From: Paenibacillus phoenicis
Lineage (GTDB): Bacteria; Bacillota; Bacilli; Paenibacillales; Paenibacillaceae
Reading direction: 5' to 3'
DNA: 64,000 bases
Assembly (NCBI RefSeq): GCF_034718895.1
Contig: NZ_JAYERP010000001.1
Location: 2,046,001-2,110,000 of the forward strand
Positions 1 through 8,109 of this stretch are shown in pieces. The translations under genes and the position numbers were made by a program. Each line of letters begins with the position of its first letter. Positions within the stretch are counted from its first letter, which is position 1. The notes under the pieces are model-generated. The model was not told the origin of the DNA. It saw only the letters and a program-made list of their open reading frames with translations, and searched no databases.

Positions 1-59
1 CACTCCGGCAGCGAGGATCAAGACGCCTGTCATGAGTTTGTTGTTGTCGGACATATCCA
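1..59 (-). CDS. N-terminus of a small protein cut by the window edge
   Basis: Partial gene. The minus strand encodes the start of a short protein (MDMSDNNKLMTGVLILAAGV) that runs out of the window. An AAGGTG ribosome site lies 4 bases before the ATG at 57-59; the second ATG at 51-53 is an alternative start. The polar N-terminus followed by a glycine/alanine hydrophobic stretch resembles small YtxH-like single-span proteins of Bacillales, but too little is visible to name a family. Confidence 0.45.
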
Positions 60-144
60 TCACACACCTTCCAGAAGACAATGAGGGACAAGACGTTGCA
101 AATTACGACATCCCCTTCACTTCCAGTTTATATGAATTCTGCCC

Positions 145-187
145 AAAAAACCACTCGGCCTAAGGCGGGGGCCTGATGTTTTTTTCG
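145..187. terminator. Rho-independent terminator behind the first terC gene
   Basis: An A6 tract and a GGCC arm pair across a GC-rich loop with GGCC and a T6-plus tract, so the hairpin can work on both strands. On the minus strand it lies about 30 bases after the stop of the TerC gene and is followed by TGGTTTTTTG. Confidence 0.6.
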
Positions 188-216
188 GATGGTGTGGATG
201 GAACTGCTGAGTGCGG

Positions 217-876
217 TTAACCGCGCCCGGCGTTACATTTTCGCAGCCAGCCGAACATAATAACGACCGCGGCGGTTCCCGCCGGTACGACTCGTGCCAA
301 TGCGGGAGCGGCCGCCGCAAGCGCCGGTCCAAGCTGCGGATCCTGCAGCAGCATTTCTCCGGCAGTGTATCCGAGGATGCCTGCACCGGCATAAACGAGG
401 AGCGGCAGACGCTGCAGCCAATCGGCGATCAGGTTGCTGCCCCAGACCACGATCGGAATGCTGATGGCGATCCCGATCACAAGAATCGACACATCGCCCT
501 CTGCCAGCGCGGCGATCGCCAGTACATTATCCAAGCTCATAATAAAATCGGCGGCAAGAATCGTCTGCACCGCCTTCCACAATGAGCTTGCGCCCGCCAC
601 GCGGGAGTGTTCCTCCTGCGGCAGCAGCAGCTTTACGGCAATAGCAGCCAGCAGTACGCCGCCTGCCGCATGAATAAACGGGATTTTCAACAGTAACACG
701 GCTACCCAGGTCAAGACGCAGCGCAGCAGTATGGCTCCCAGCGCTCCCCACCATACCGCCCGCTTACGTTGTTTAAGCGGCAAATTCTTGCTCGCCATAG
801 CTATAACAACGGCGTTATCGCCGCTGAGTACGAGATTGATGATTAATATTTCCGATAACAGCAGCAAATGTTCCAA
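217..876 (-). CDS. TerC family integral membrane protein (YjbE-like)
   Basis: A 219-residue polytopic membrane protein of the TerC family, whose characterised Bacillus members (YkoY, YceF, MeeF/MeeY) are manganese exporters; the substrate here is inferred only from the family. The family signature LVLSGDNAVVIAMA sits in the first membrane segment (about residues 15-28) and the second acidic signature FIMSLDNVLAIAALA near residue 110; the two aspartates in them are thought to bind metal. Translation starts at a TTG with GGGAGG seven bases upstream. It is divergent from a second TerC gene at 1008, an arrangement suggesting a local duplication or joint control. Confidence 0.85.
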   Translation of the reverse strand: MEHLLLLSEILIINLVLSGDNAVVIAMASKNLPLKQRKRAVWWGALGAILLRCVLTWVAVLLLKIPFIHAAGGVLLAAIAVKLLLPQEEHSRVAGASSLWKAVQTILAADFIMSLDNVLAIAALAEGDVSILVIGIAISIPIVVWGSNLIADWLQRLPLLVYAGAGILGYTAGEMLLQDPQLGPALAAAAPALARVVPAGTAAVVIMFGWLRKCNAGRG

Positions 877-1007
877 GCTTATCCCTCCCCCCTACAACTT
901 GTATGAGGGATGTAGCCAAGCTATGCCACTTTAAAAAACAACTCTGGACAAATGAATCCTTTTAGAGATTTAATACGTATATACGTCTATAGAGGAAGTG
1001 ACATAAC

Positions 1008-1711
1008 GTGGACTTATTTAGCGCTGCTTTTTTCTCGCCCTGATCAATATCATTTTTATCGATCTCATTTTGGCGGGTGATAATGCAATCGTCATCGGGA
1101 TGGCGGCAAGAAAACTGCCCCACTCGGTCCAGAAGAAAGCCATTTTATACGGTACCATCGGTGCCGTGGTACTAAGGATCGCCGCAACGCTGATCGTCGT
1201 ATGGCTGTTGCAAATCCCCTGGCTGCTGGCGGTAGGCGGATTGATGCTGGTCTTTATCGCCTACAAGGTGCTGGCGGATGAAGGCGGCCATGACAACATC
1301 GAAGCGAAGGATAAGCTATGGCCGGCGATCCGTACGATTATCATTGCCGACGCCGCCATGGGACTCGACAATGTCATCGCCGTAGCGGGGGCGTCCAAGC
1401 AGCACATGGTGCTGGTGGTGATCGGCCTGCTGATCAGCGTCCCGATCGTTGTTTGGGGTAGTACCTTGTTTATTAAACTGTTGGACAAGTTCCCTTGGAT
1501 CGCATATCTTGGCGCTGCAGTACTTGCCTACACAGCCGCCAATATGATTACGGAGGAACGCCATTTCGCGCATTTCTTCGAGGAGAACCCGTCTCTTCGT
1601 TATCTGCTGATCGCCATTGTGATCGCCGGCGTGCTGTTGGCGGGTTACATGAAGAAGCGCCAGCAGCGCAAAGAAACCGAAGGAGCTCAGACCCATCCGG
1701 CAACCCGGTAG
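1008..1711 (+). CDS. TerC family membrane protein, read through a -1 shift at 1028-1034
   Basis: A second TerC-type protein, complete only if a frame change is accepted. A GTG start at 1008 with AGGAAG upstream encodes MDLFSAAFF and then meets a TGA at 1041. The family protein continues in the -1 frame from CTC at 1034 (LALINIIFIDLILAGDNAIVIG), giving about 234 residues. The only alternative start in the long frame, TTG at 1070, would delete the first membrane helix up to the conserved LAGDNA motif and has no good ribosome site. The junction is T_TTT_TTC, a canonical -1 slippery heptamer; a one-base sequencing or genomic deletion in the T6 run is the simple alternative. The second metal motif AAMGLDNVIAVAGA is intact. 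Confidence 0.75.
1028..1034 (+). other. T_TTT_TTC slippery heptamer in the terC gene
   Basis: In the frame of the GTG start the codons are GCT TTT TTC. Both tRNAs can re-pair one base back on TTT TTT, and the next codon read is CTC at 1034, exactly the frame of the rest of TerC. The match to the X_XXY_YYZ rule is seen; frameshifting itself is inferred. The same T6 run is also a usual place for an indel error. Confidence 0.5.
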
Positions 1712-1718
1712 AAAAAAG

Positions 1719-1764
1719 CAAAACCCGCATGCGGCCATTTGAATTTGGCCCGGGCGGGTTTTCT
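1719..1764. terminator. Bidirectional terminator between convergent genes
   Basis: AAAACCCGC and GCGGGTTTT close a longer hairpin with an inner GGCCA/TGGCC pairing. It sits between the plus-strand TerC gene and the minus-strand thiI gene and has A/T runs on both sides. Confidence 0.8.
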
Positions 1765-1772
1765 CTTTAGGG

Positions 1773-3005
1773 TTAGAACCAACTTTCCTGAACGACGTTG
1801 TCCGCGTTATCCCGTCGCTTGATGCTGCGCCCGGGGCGGATAAAGATCGTTTCCGTATCCTCTACGGCTTTGTCAATCATCTCATCCAAATTCTCCAACG
1901 AACGCTCAACGTTCTCCAGGACCCTCAGATTCGGGTTGGTTGCTGGAGATTTCGGAACAAATAACGTGCAACAATCTTCATAAGGCAAAATCGACAAGTC
2001 GTACGTGCCAATCTGCTGCGCCATCGCAATGATATCCACCTTGTCGGTCATCACCAAAGGCCGCAGGATCGGGAGATTGGTTACGCGTCCGATCGCATTC
2101 ATGCTGGACAACGTTTGGCTGGCTACCTGGCCCAAGCTGTCTCCGGTGACTAGAGCCAAGGCGCCATTCCGTTCCGCCAGCTTCGTGGCAATGCGCAGCA
2201 TCGCTCTTCGCATCATCGTGATGATCAAGTTATCCTGACCAGTCTGTGCCAGCTTGGTTTGAATTTCGGTAAACGGCACAAGGTGCAGCTTGATGAAGCC
2301 GGAATATTGAGCTAACACGTTGGCTAAATCAATGACCTTTTGCTCCGCTTTTTTACTGGTAAATGGATAGCTGTGGAAATGAACGCATTCGATTTCCAAT
2401 CCGCGCCGCAGCGCCGACCAACCGGCAACAGGGCTGTCGATCCCTCCGGACAACAGCAGCATGGCTTTGCCGTTTGAACCGAGCGGGAACCCTCCCGCTC
2501 CCGGTATCACTTCGCAGAACAGATACGTGCCCTGCTCCCGAATCTCTACGCGCAGCTCCAGTTCAGGATGATGGACATCCACCCGAAGCTCGGGGCAGGC
2601 GTTCAGGATCGGGTTGCTGACCAGCTTGTTCATTTCCTGCGACGAGTGGGGGAACGGCTTCCATATCCGGCGGGCGGTAACTTTAAACTTCGTTCCCGGG
2701 GCTGGCCCCAGCTCCTTAATGAAATCGACCGCGGTCTGAAGGATATCCTCCAGACGGGACGGTACAACCTTGATGGGAGACATCGAAGTGACGCCAAACA
2801 CGTTCTTCAGCGCCGCGATCATCGGTTCAAGCGGCTCTCCGTTTATGGCAATAAAGATTCTTCCGTATTCTTTGATGACTTCCGCCCGGGGGAAGTCATG
2901 CATCAGCGCTTTGACATGGTTGTGGATCACTTTCTCGAAGCGCGAGCGGTTTCGCCCCTTGAGGGTAATTTCTCCAAAACGGAGCAGCAGCATATCATAT
3001 TCCAT
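1773..3005 (-). CDS. thiI: tRNA 4-thiouridine synthase ThiI
   Basis: ThiI makes 4-thiouridine at position 8 of tRNA by adenylating the uridine and transferring persulfide sulfur. The 410-residue protein has an N-terminal ferredoxin-like/THUMP part (about residues 1-170) and an ATP-pyrophosphatase domain with the PP-loop SGGIDSP at 186-192. A cysteine pair in EDCCTLF near the C-terminus lies where Bacillus-type ThiI keeps its conserved cysteine. There is no C-terminal rhodanese domain, as usual in Bacillales, so sulfur should come directly from a partner desulfurase. That partner is encoded 15 bases upstream, so the two genes form an operon like B. subtilis nifZ-thiI. Confidence 0.96.
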   Translation of the reverse strand: MEYDMLLLRFGEITLKGRNRSRFEKVIHNHVKALMHDFPRAEVIKEYGRIFIAINGEPLEPMIAALKNVFGVTSMSPIKVVPSRLEDILQTAVDFIKELGPAPGTKFKVTARRIWKPFPHSSQEMNKLVSNPILNACPELRVDVHHPELELRVEIREQGTYLFCEVIPGAGGFPLGSNGKAMLLLSGGIDSPVAGWSALRRGLEIECVHFHSYPFTSKKAEQKVIDLANVLAQYSGFIKLHLVPFTEIQTKLAQTGQDNLIITMMRRAMLRIATKLAERNGALALVTGDSLGQVASQTLSSMNAIGRVTNLPILRPLVMTDKVDIIAMAQQIGTYDLSILPYEDCCTLFVPKSPATNPNLRVLENVERSLENLDEMIDKAVEDTETIFIRPGRSIKRRDNADNVVQESWF

Positions 3006-3020
3006 TTTAACATTTCTCTC

Positions 3021-4160
3021 CTATCGTAAAACCTGCAGCCGCTTAACACATTGCTTTAACGCGGCGAGCAAGGCGTCAATGTCTCGTTCTTCATGTTCTT
3101 CGCCCAGACTGATCCGAATGCCGGACGAGGCCACTTCCTTGGATTTGCCCATGGCCAGCAGGATGCGGCTCGGTTCACTTCGCTTGGAAGAACAAGCCGA
3201 GCGGGTGGATACGAAAAATCCTTCTTCCTCCAGCATGTGCAGCAACGCTTCGGCTTTCATCCCCGGATAAGAAAAATGCACGATGTGCGGCGCTCCTTGC
3301 GCCGGGGAATTGATCGTCAGCTCTGGCAGCTCTGCAAGCCCATGCATTAGACGCTCACGTAAGCCATACAGCTTGGCTGCCCGAGTCTCGCGGCCTTCCT
3401 TCGCCAGACGCAACGCCTTGGCGAAAGCCACGATATAAGGGATGTTCTCCGTACCTGAACGGTAGCCCCCCTCCTGTCCGCCGCCTGCCAGCAGCGGCGC
3501 AAGCCGGAGCCCCTCACGGACGTACAGCAGACCAACTCCTTTGGGTCCTCTTAGTTTGTGCGCAGACAGGCTGTATAAATCAATTCCGCTGTCAGCCAAG
3601 GACAAGGGCAGCTTTCCAAAGCCCTGAACGCCGTCCACATGGAACAGCACCCGAGGCGCAACCGCTTTAAGCATCCGGCCGATTTCCCCCACCGGCTGTA
3701 CGGTCCCGGTTTCATTGTTGACATGCATGACCGACACCAGTACGGTGTCTGGACGCAACGCTTCCCGCACCTGTTCGACAGTCACGCCTCCATCCTCGTC
3801 AACCGGAAGAATGGTCGTCTCCCAGCCCCAAGTGGCCAACTGCTTGACACTCTCGAACACGGAGGGATGCTCCGTTGCCGTCGTGATCAAATGCTTGCCC
3901 CGCTCAGTAAACTGAAGGGCGACCCCTTTAATGGCCATATTGTTGCTTTCTGTCGCCCCGCCGGTAAACACGATTTCCCGCGACTGAACTCCCAGAGCAG
4001 CGGCGCTTACCTCTCTCGCTTTGTCCAGCAGCTTCGCACTCTCTTCGCCCAGCCGGTGTAACGAAGACGGGTTCCCATAGTGCCGTGCCATAACTTCTGC
4101 AACAGTCTTGGTGACGTCCTCGTAGGGCGGGGTCGTCGCCGCATGGTCGAAATAGATCAT
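3021..4160 (-). CDS. Cysteine desulfurase (NifS/IscS-like, NifZ type)
   Basis: A pyridoxal-phosphate enzyme that takes sulfur from cysteine and passes persulfide to a partner, here most likely ThiI encoded just downstream. The start chosen is ATG at 4158-4160 (MIYFDHAATTP), preceded by AAGGTG six bases away; upstream in-frame codons give an unnatural extension. Of 379 residues, the PLP lysine is K202 in SLSAHKLRGPKG, the PLP-stacking histidine region is TATEHPS near 96, and the persulfide cysteine is C323 in STRSACSS on a short loop. A terminator of the preceding gene separates the pair from the transglycosylase gene. Confidence 0.94.
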   Translation of the reverse strand: MIYFDHAATTPPYEDVTKTVAEVMARHYGNPSSLHRLGEESAKLLDKAREVSAAALGVQSREIVFTGGATESNNMAIKGVALQFTERGKHLITTATEHPSVFESVKQLATWGWETTILPVDEDGGVTVEQVREALRPDTVLVSVMHVNNETGTVQPVGEIGRMLKAVAPRVLFHVDGVQGFGKLPLSLADSGIDLYSLSAHKLRGPKGVGLLYVREGLRLAPLLAGGGQEGGYRSGTENIPYIVAFAKALRLAKEGRETRAAKLYGLRERLMHGLAELPELTINSPAQGAPHIVHFSYPGMKAEALLHMLEEEGFFVSTRSACSSKRSEPSRILLAMGKSKEVASSGIRISLGEEHEERDIDALLAALKQCVKRLQVLR

Positions 4161-4178
4161 TATTTTCACCTTCATCTC

Positions 4179-4247
4179 AAAAAAGATCAAATGAAAAACG
4201 CGTATACCCGAAATCACCGCGATCGGAGCGTTTTCCCTTTGATCTTT
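4179..4247 (-). terminator. Terminator after the lytic transglycosylase gene
   Basis: Two imperfect 20-base arms (AAAGATCAAAGGGAAAACGC and its partner) pair on the minus strand and are followed by TTTTTTGAG. The T run ends about 20 bases before the desulfurase start. Confidence 0.8.
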
Positions 4248-4279
4248 CGAATCATGTACTACTCAATTTTTATAACCAA

Positions 4280-5047
4280 TTAAGCCTCGTATTTCGCTTG
4301 CGCTCGCATAATCTTGGCAATATAGCCCTGCGTCTCCTGCGGCAGCAAATGGAACTTCTCCATCAGTTGCTCATCGTTGCTGATTCCCAGCCGCTGCAGT
4401 CTGCCCGGTCCGGCATTGTAGGCCGCAAGAGCCGTTTTGATATCCCCGCCGTAACGGTGGATTTGATAAGACAAATATTTGGTGCCTCCGTCGATATTCT
4501 GCGCCGGATCAAACGGATCGCTGACCCCCAGCCCTTTCGCCGTAGCGTCCATCAACTGCATCAGACCTTTGGCACCGGCGGACGATACCGCCTGCGGATT
4601 AAAGGACGACTCCGTGGCAATCACCGCTTTGATCAGGCTTTCCGGCACTCCATATCGCGCACTAGCCTGGGCAATCAAAGACTGCAAATCGGCTATACCC
4701 TCCGACTCCTGCCCCGGGACATCCCCTACCGTCTCTGCCGCAGCGGCCGTCAAGTAATTGGGAAGCATCTCTGCGAAGACTCCGTCCAACGATTCCCCAG
4801 AGTCAATACCAGCAGAATACAGATACCCTTGAAGCGACGCTAACAAAGATTGAGTATCGGCATTGGATTCGGTCTCAGGTGACGATTTCTCGCCCTGTTC
4901 CGCCAACATCAACTCCTGAAGCAATATATCAAACAACGAGCCGTCCGTATCACCGGTTACCCGCTCAGATGACGATTGTTGCAAGTTTAATGGGTTTAAA
5001 GACTGAAGCTGAATCAGCTGTTCCACCGTTCGCGGATCGATTTGCAT
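4280..5047 (-). CDS. Lytic transglycosylase domain protein (CwlQ/YjbJ-like)
   Basis: A 255-residue protein with a C-terminal SLT domain (about residues 120-250) that cleaves the MurNAc-GlcNAc bond of peptidoglycan. The catalytic glutamate is E146 in VIATESSFNP, followed by the family motifs SSAGAKGLMQLM and ALAAYNAGPGRL. The first 115 residues are acidic and low in hydrophobic content, and no signal peptide is visible. This matches the soluble B. subtilis CwlQ type, whose route out of the cell is not obvious from sequence. It ends in a strong terminator and appears monocistronic. Confidence 0.88.
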   Translation of the reverse strand: MQIDPRTVEQLIQLQSLNPLNLQQSSSERVTGDTDGSLFDILLQELMLAEQGEKSSPETESNADTQSLLASLQGYLYSAGIDSGESLDGVFAEMLPNYLTAAAAETVGDVPGQESEGIADLQSLIAQASARYGVPESLIKAVIATESSFNPQAVSSAGAKGLMQLMDATAKGLGVSDPFDPAQNIDGGTKYLSYQIHRYGGDIKTALAAYNAGPGRLQRLGISNDEQLMEKFHLLPQETQGYIAKIMRAQAKYEA

Positions 5048-5145
5048 GCGTTATAAGCTCCTTATCGAGGAATAACTAGTTCAATGCCTATATTTTACAC
5101 GCAATCCGCGACTCATACCACCCTTTTTCGATAAAAGCTGCAGAA

Positions 5146-5180
5146 AAGAAAAGGCCAACGCCCTAAAGATGACGTTAGCC
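5146..5180 (-). terminator. Terminator after the DUF4190-like gene
   Basis: On the minus strand GGCTAACG and CGTTGGCC form a stem followed by TTTTCTTTTC. It lies about 55 bases past the stop codon of the membrane protein gene. Confidence 0.75.
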
Positions 5181-5234
5181 GATTGATATGACGGTCATGA
5201 TTCCATCGCCACCAGCAGCCCCATCGGACGACTG

Positions 5235-5645
5235 TTAGCGGGTAAACGGCATCAGTACAAAGTAGCTTAACGTGGATACGAGCCCTAGGCCGATCGCCCA
5301 AGCTCCGGATGTTTTGTTGCCTTGGCTGTAGGCATAGAAGCCCATAACCGCAGCCAGCGGACCTAGAATAATCGACCATAAGAACAACGAGGCGATCCCT
5401 AAACCAACGCCGACGTAACCTACGGTACGTCCCGCCGTATTGGCGTTATCCGCAAGTTCGTTCCGGGAGGCATCGTGAGGTTCTTCGGATCTTTCACTGC
5501 GGACCACGTTACCGCTGAACGTCCCGGCCGGCGTGACCTCGGCCGCATACTCCTCACGGTGCTCACGATTTACTTTACGCGGATAGTCGGTGCGGCTCTT
5601 TTCGGCCGATTTTTTGTGGGGTTTGTCTGCTTTGGTATCCGTCAT
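5235..5645 (-). CDS. DUF4190-like small membrane protein
   Basis: A 136-residue protein of unknown function. The N-terminal 75 residues are strongly charged and probably cytoplasmic (KSAEKSRTDYPRKVNREHRE); two hydrophobic segments follow, YVGVGLGIASLFLWSIILGP and the final AIGLGLVSTLSYFVLM. The glycine-rich spacing between them (LAAVMGFYAYSQG) is typical of DUF4190 proteins of Firmicutes. ATG at 5643-5645 is chosen because AAGGAGG lies eight bases upstream; an earlier in-frame GTG overlaps that site and cannot be the start. The gene is transcribed in the same direction as the DUF1540 gene 30 bases upstream. Confidence 0.65.
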   Translation of the reverse strand: MTDTKADKPHKKSAEKSRTDYPRKVNREHREEYAAEVTPAGTFSGNVVRSERSEEPHDASRNELADNANTAGRTVGYVGVGLGIASLFLWSIILGPLAAVMGFYAYSQGNKTSGAWAIGLGLVSTLSYFVLMPFTR

Positions 5646-5674
5646 CTGAAGCACCTCCTTGAAATGTGTTTTCC

Positions 5675-5908
5675 TTACGACGATTTGGACTTAGGTTTAA
5701 ACGTATGGCAGCAAGTGGAAGCGGACGATGAAGCGGTATCTCGGTGTTCCGTATCAAACGTTTCGCCGGCGAACTCTGCCGAATAACGGCTCTTCGCATG
5801 CTGATCGACATCGATCATAATGACGTCGGCATTGCACACGTTTTTCTCTCCCCAATAGGTGCAGTTGGATACGCTACATTTAACTATGGGTTTTTCCCCA
5901 TTTGGCAT
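5675..5908 (-). CDS. DUF1540 domain protein
   Basis: A 77-residue protein with the cysteine pattern of DUF1540: CSVSNCTYWGEKNVCNADVI near residues 12-30 and a distant CC pair in STCCHTF near the C-terminus, which suggests metal binding. DUF1540 proteins are common in spore-forming Firmicutes; no reaction is known. ATG at 5906-5908 is preceded by GAGGTG at a good distance, so the seven-codon longer reading was not used. The acidic, aspartate-rich middle and the lysine-rich end are visible. It probably shares a transcript with the DUF4190-like gene. Confidence 0.75.
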   Translation of the reverse strand: MPNGEKPIVKCSVSNCTYWGEKNVCNADVIMIDVDQHAKSRYSAEFAGETFDTEHRDTASSSASTCCHTFKPKSKSS

Positions 5909-5986
5909 ATTGATCACCTCGCGTATCATTTTCTCCCCGGCCTGATTCCCTTATGCGCCGCACAATTAGCAAATCGTTCCCAAAAA

Positions 5987-6014
5987 TAAAAAGATGCCGT
6001 GATCGCGGCATCTT
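5987..6014 (-). terminator. Terminator after the ypuI-like gene
   Basis: A perfect nine-base-pair hairpin (AAGATGCCG and CGGCATCTT) is followed on the minus strand by TTTTATTTTT. It lies 23 bases after the stop of the YpuI-like gene. Confidence 0.9.
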
Positions 6015-6036
6015 GTCGTTTCATTTCATCCATCAT

Positions 6037-6540
6037 TTATTTGGCGGAACGGTTTAATCGTAATTGGGTTAAATAATCGCTTTCATAATAATTTAGATCG
6101 TCCCGCAATTCCTCAAAAATCCCCGTGATATCCAGCACGATGTCGCGCGCCGCGCGAACCGGCTTCTTACGGAATCGAATGGCATCCTGCCCGGTATAAG
6201 CGTATCTGCCATCTTCGGAATAGCTTTCATTTTTAGGATAGAAGAAGTTATTAACGCAGTCATGGTACACATGGTATAGCACTTTCTCAGCAGCTTCGTC
6301 GTCAAAGGTTCCGCGACGGAGGGCAACGCCCAGCTTCTCGTAGCAAACCTCACTGAACACAAGCAGGTGACGCAGATCTGACAAAAATCCTTGGTAAAAC
6401 AATACTCTGTCTTCGTCTTGGCCTTCCATAAGCTGCGGCAGAGAATGTTGGTTCAAGAACGTTTCAAGCTTCTCCACCGCTTGTTTTAATTTCTCTCGAG
6501 TGGTTTCACACAGCTGCCTGATGTTATTGGCTTGTGGCAT
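6037..6540 (-). CDS. ypuI: YpuI family protein (DUF3907)
   Basis: A 167-residue protein matching the YpuI (DUF3907) family of Bacillales: an N-terminal helical part, a conserved centre with YHVYHDCVNNFFYPKNE and the motif EDGRYAYTGQDAIRFRKKP, and a helical C-terminus. Function is unknown. AAGGAG is 10 bases before the ATG. It ends in its own terminator, and the IS110 element lies upstream of it, so its native promoter region may have been displaced or cut by the insertion. Confidence 0.8.
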   Translation of the reverse strand: MPQANNIRQLCETTREKLKQAVEKLETFLNQHSLPQLMEGQDEDRVLFYQGFLSDLRHLLVFSEVCYEKLGVALRRGTFDDEAAEKVLYHVYHDCVNNFFYPKNESYSEDGRYAYTGQDAIRFRKKPVRAARDIVLDITGIFEELRDDLNYYESDYLTQLRLNRSAK

Positions 6541-6854
6541 GCGAACAATTCTCCTTCACCTGTAATGATCGGTATAGTCATTATCGAAATTATCGTAACA
6601 CAATTTTACAGAATACGGTATCCCTCAAGAATAAAATCAGAGACATCACCTCACGCTATGGCTATGGACATTGGACACATGTTAAAGTCCAGCGGTATGA
6701 TGTCAAGCTGTTGATTTAATCGAATTGGAAATTTCCCGTGCCTGTTGAGCGCGGAGTCACGAAAAAAGGGCGCATCAAACCAAACCCAGCCAAAAACCAT
6801 GTCAGATACCAGATTTTTACTGGGAATTCGTGAAGGACTAAGGCAAAGGAGGCG
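6541..6854. other. Intergenic stretch with a possible gene fragment beside the IS element
   Basis: This 314-base stretch holds no convincing complete gene. On the plus strand, 6600-6719 can be read as the C-terminal tail of a protein (ending RYGYGHWTHVKVQRYDVKLLI then TAA) with no start or ribosome site; it may be a remnant of a gene broken before or by the IS110 insertion. The last part (about 6780-6854) should be the short right end of the IS element. Confidence 0.35.
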
Positions 6855-8099
6855 TTAATCCTTGGCGCTATTCACCTTCCTTCGAGGCGTGTAGAGTTGG
6901 CCGCTGCGTAGCAGCACATCGACCAGACGCACGAGTTTTCTTGCCGTTAAGACGAGGGCGCGTTTGTGTTGATTCTTGGGCACTTCGTGATACTTCTTCC
7001 GGTAATATTCACCGAATTCTTCATCGCGCATCCTAACCGAGTTGGCAGCTTCAACGAGGTAGTAGCGCAGGAATCGGTTGCCGGATTTGATGCGGGCGGT
7101 GTCCTCCGCCTCGAAGACGCCGGACTGGTGCCTGCGCCACGTCAGACCCGCGTACTTGGCGACGGCGGCTTGATCCTTGAACCGTTCAATATCGCCGAGT
7201 TCGCCGAGCAGACCGGCTGCATAGACTTTGCCGATGCCGGGCACTGACAGCAAGCACTGAGCGCCTTGAATGCCGTCGAGGACCCGCTCGATCGCTTTGT
7301 CGAGATCCTTGAGCTGCTTCTGGATGCTGCGGATGGATTCGATGGAGGTGCCGAGCACCAGGTCAATCGAATCCTCCACGACCTTGGACAGCCGATAGGA
7401 GGCGCGGGCAGCTTGCTGAATGCAGCGGGCGACCCGCTCGGGATCGGGGAAACGATTGCGTCCCTTGTCCCGCAGATAGTCGGCCAGATCGGCCACGTCC
7501 ATCTCGGCGATGTCATCGAGGCTGAACTTCTCGGAGAGCATCTCCATGAGCGCATGGCCAAACACGGAGCTGTCGACCTCGGTTGTAAACGCATTGCACT
7601 TGTAGAACAGGTTCTGCAAGAAGTACTGCTTCTCGCGAGCCAAGTTATGGACCAAGTGGAAACGCATGCGCGTGAGGCGTTGAAGGGCGACATACTGCTC
7701 CTGCATGACGATGGTGGTCGTCAGGCGGCCGAAGCGCAGGCGATCCGCAATGACCCAGGCGTCGAGCCGGTCGGTCTTGTCCATATCCGCATAGGCTTCT
7801 CTGAACTTGCTGATGAGCTTGGGGTTCAAGGTGAACACCTTGGCCTTGCGCTCTCGAAGCGCTGGATCCTGATGCAGGTACATGGCAGGGTGCCAGCTGT
7901 AGACGGAAGTGGCTTCCAAGCCGATGTGAATCTCGGTGACGGCCAACTTGTCCGCTGCAGCGACGATTTGGTCACGCAAGTGCGAGGCGCCATTCAAATT
8001 GTTTTTGACGGTGAGTGTCTCAAGCTTGTCACCGTCAGCGTTCATGAAACACGCTTCGAGCTCTTGCGAGCTCACGTCAATACCGACAAAAAGCTTCAA
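6855..8099 (-). CDS. IS110-family transposase (bridge-RNA-guided DEDD recombinase family)
   Basis: A full-length 414-residue transposase. The N-terminal DEDD RuvC-like domain shows MKLFVGIDVSSQELEACF, the glutamate motif IGLEATSVYSWHP near residue 60 and the aspartates of DKTDRLDAWVIADRL near 108-120. The C-terminal Tnp20 domain shows LLSVPGIGKVYAAGLLGELG and KSGNRFLRYYLVEAAN, the region that carries the catalytic serine in the family. Start is TTG at 8097-8099 with AAAGGAGG eight bases upstream. Relatives (IS621) use a bridge RNA made from the leader of the same element to pair target and donor DNA. It is inserted between divergent chromosomal genes. Confidence 0.95.
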   Translation of the reverse strand: MKLFVGIDVSSQELEACFMNADGDKLETLTVKNNLNGASHLRDQIVAAADKLAVTEIHIGLEATSVYSWHPAMYLHQDPALRERKAKVFTLNPKLISKFREAYADMDKTDRLDAWVIADRLRFGRLTTTIVMQEQYVALQRLTRMRFHLVHNLAREKQYFLQNLFYKCNAFTTEVDSSVFGHALMEMLSEKFSLDDIAEMDVADLADYLRDKGRNRFPDPERVARCIQQAARASYRLSKVVEDSIDLVLGTSIESIRSIQKQLKDLDKAIERVLDGIQGAQCLLSVPGIGKVYAAGLLGELGDIERFKDQAAVAKYAGLTWRRHQSGVFEAEDTARIKSGNRFLRYYLVEAANSVRMRDEEFGEYYRKKYHEVPKNQHKRALVLTARKLVRLVDVLLRSGQLYTPRRKVNSAKD

Positions 8100-8109
8100 G
8101 TGAAATTCC

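Noticed and set aside
877-1007. yybP-ykoY manganese riboswitch before the terC genes
   Set aside because: TerC genes often have one, but the gap is only about 130 bases and I could not find the conserved loop sequences.
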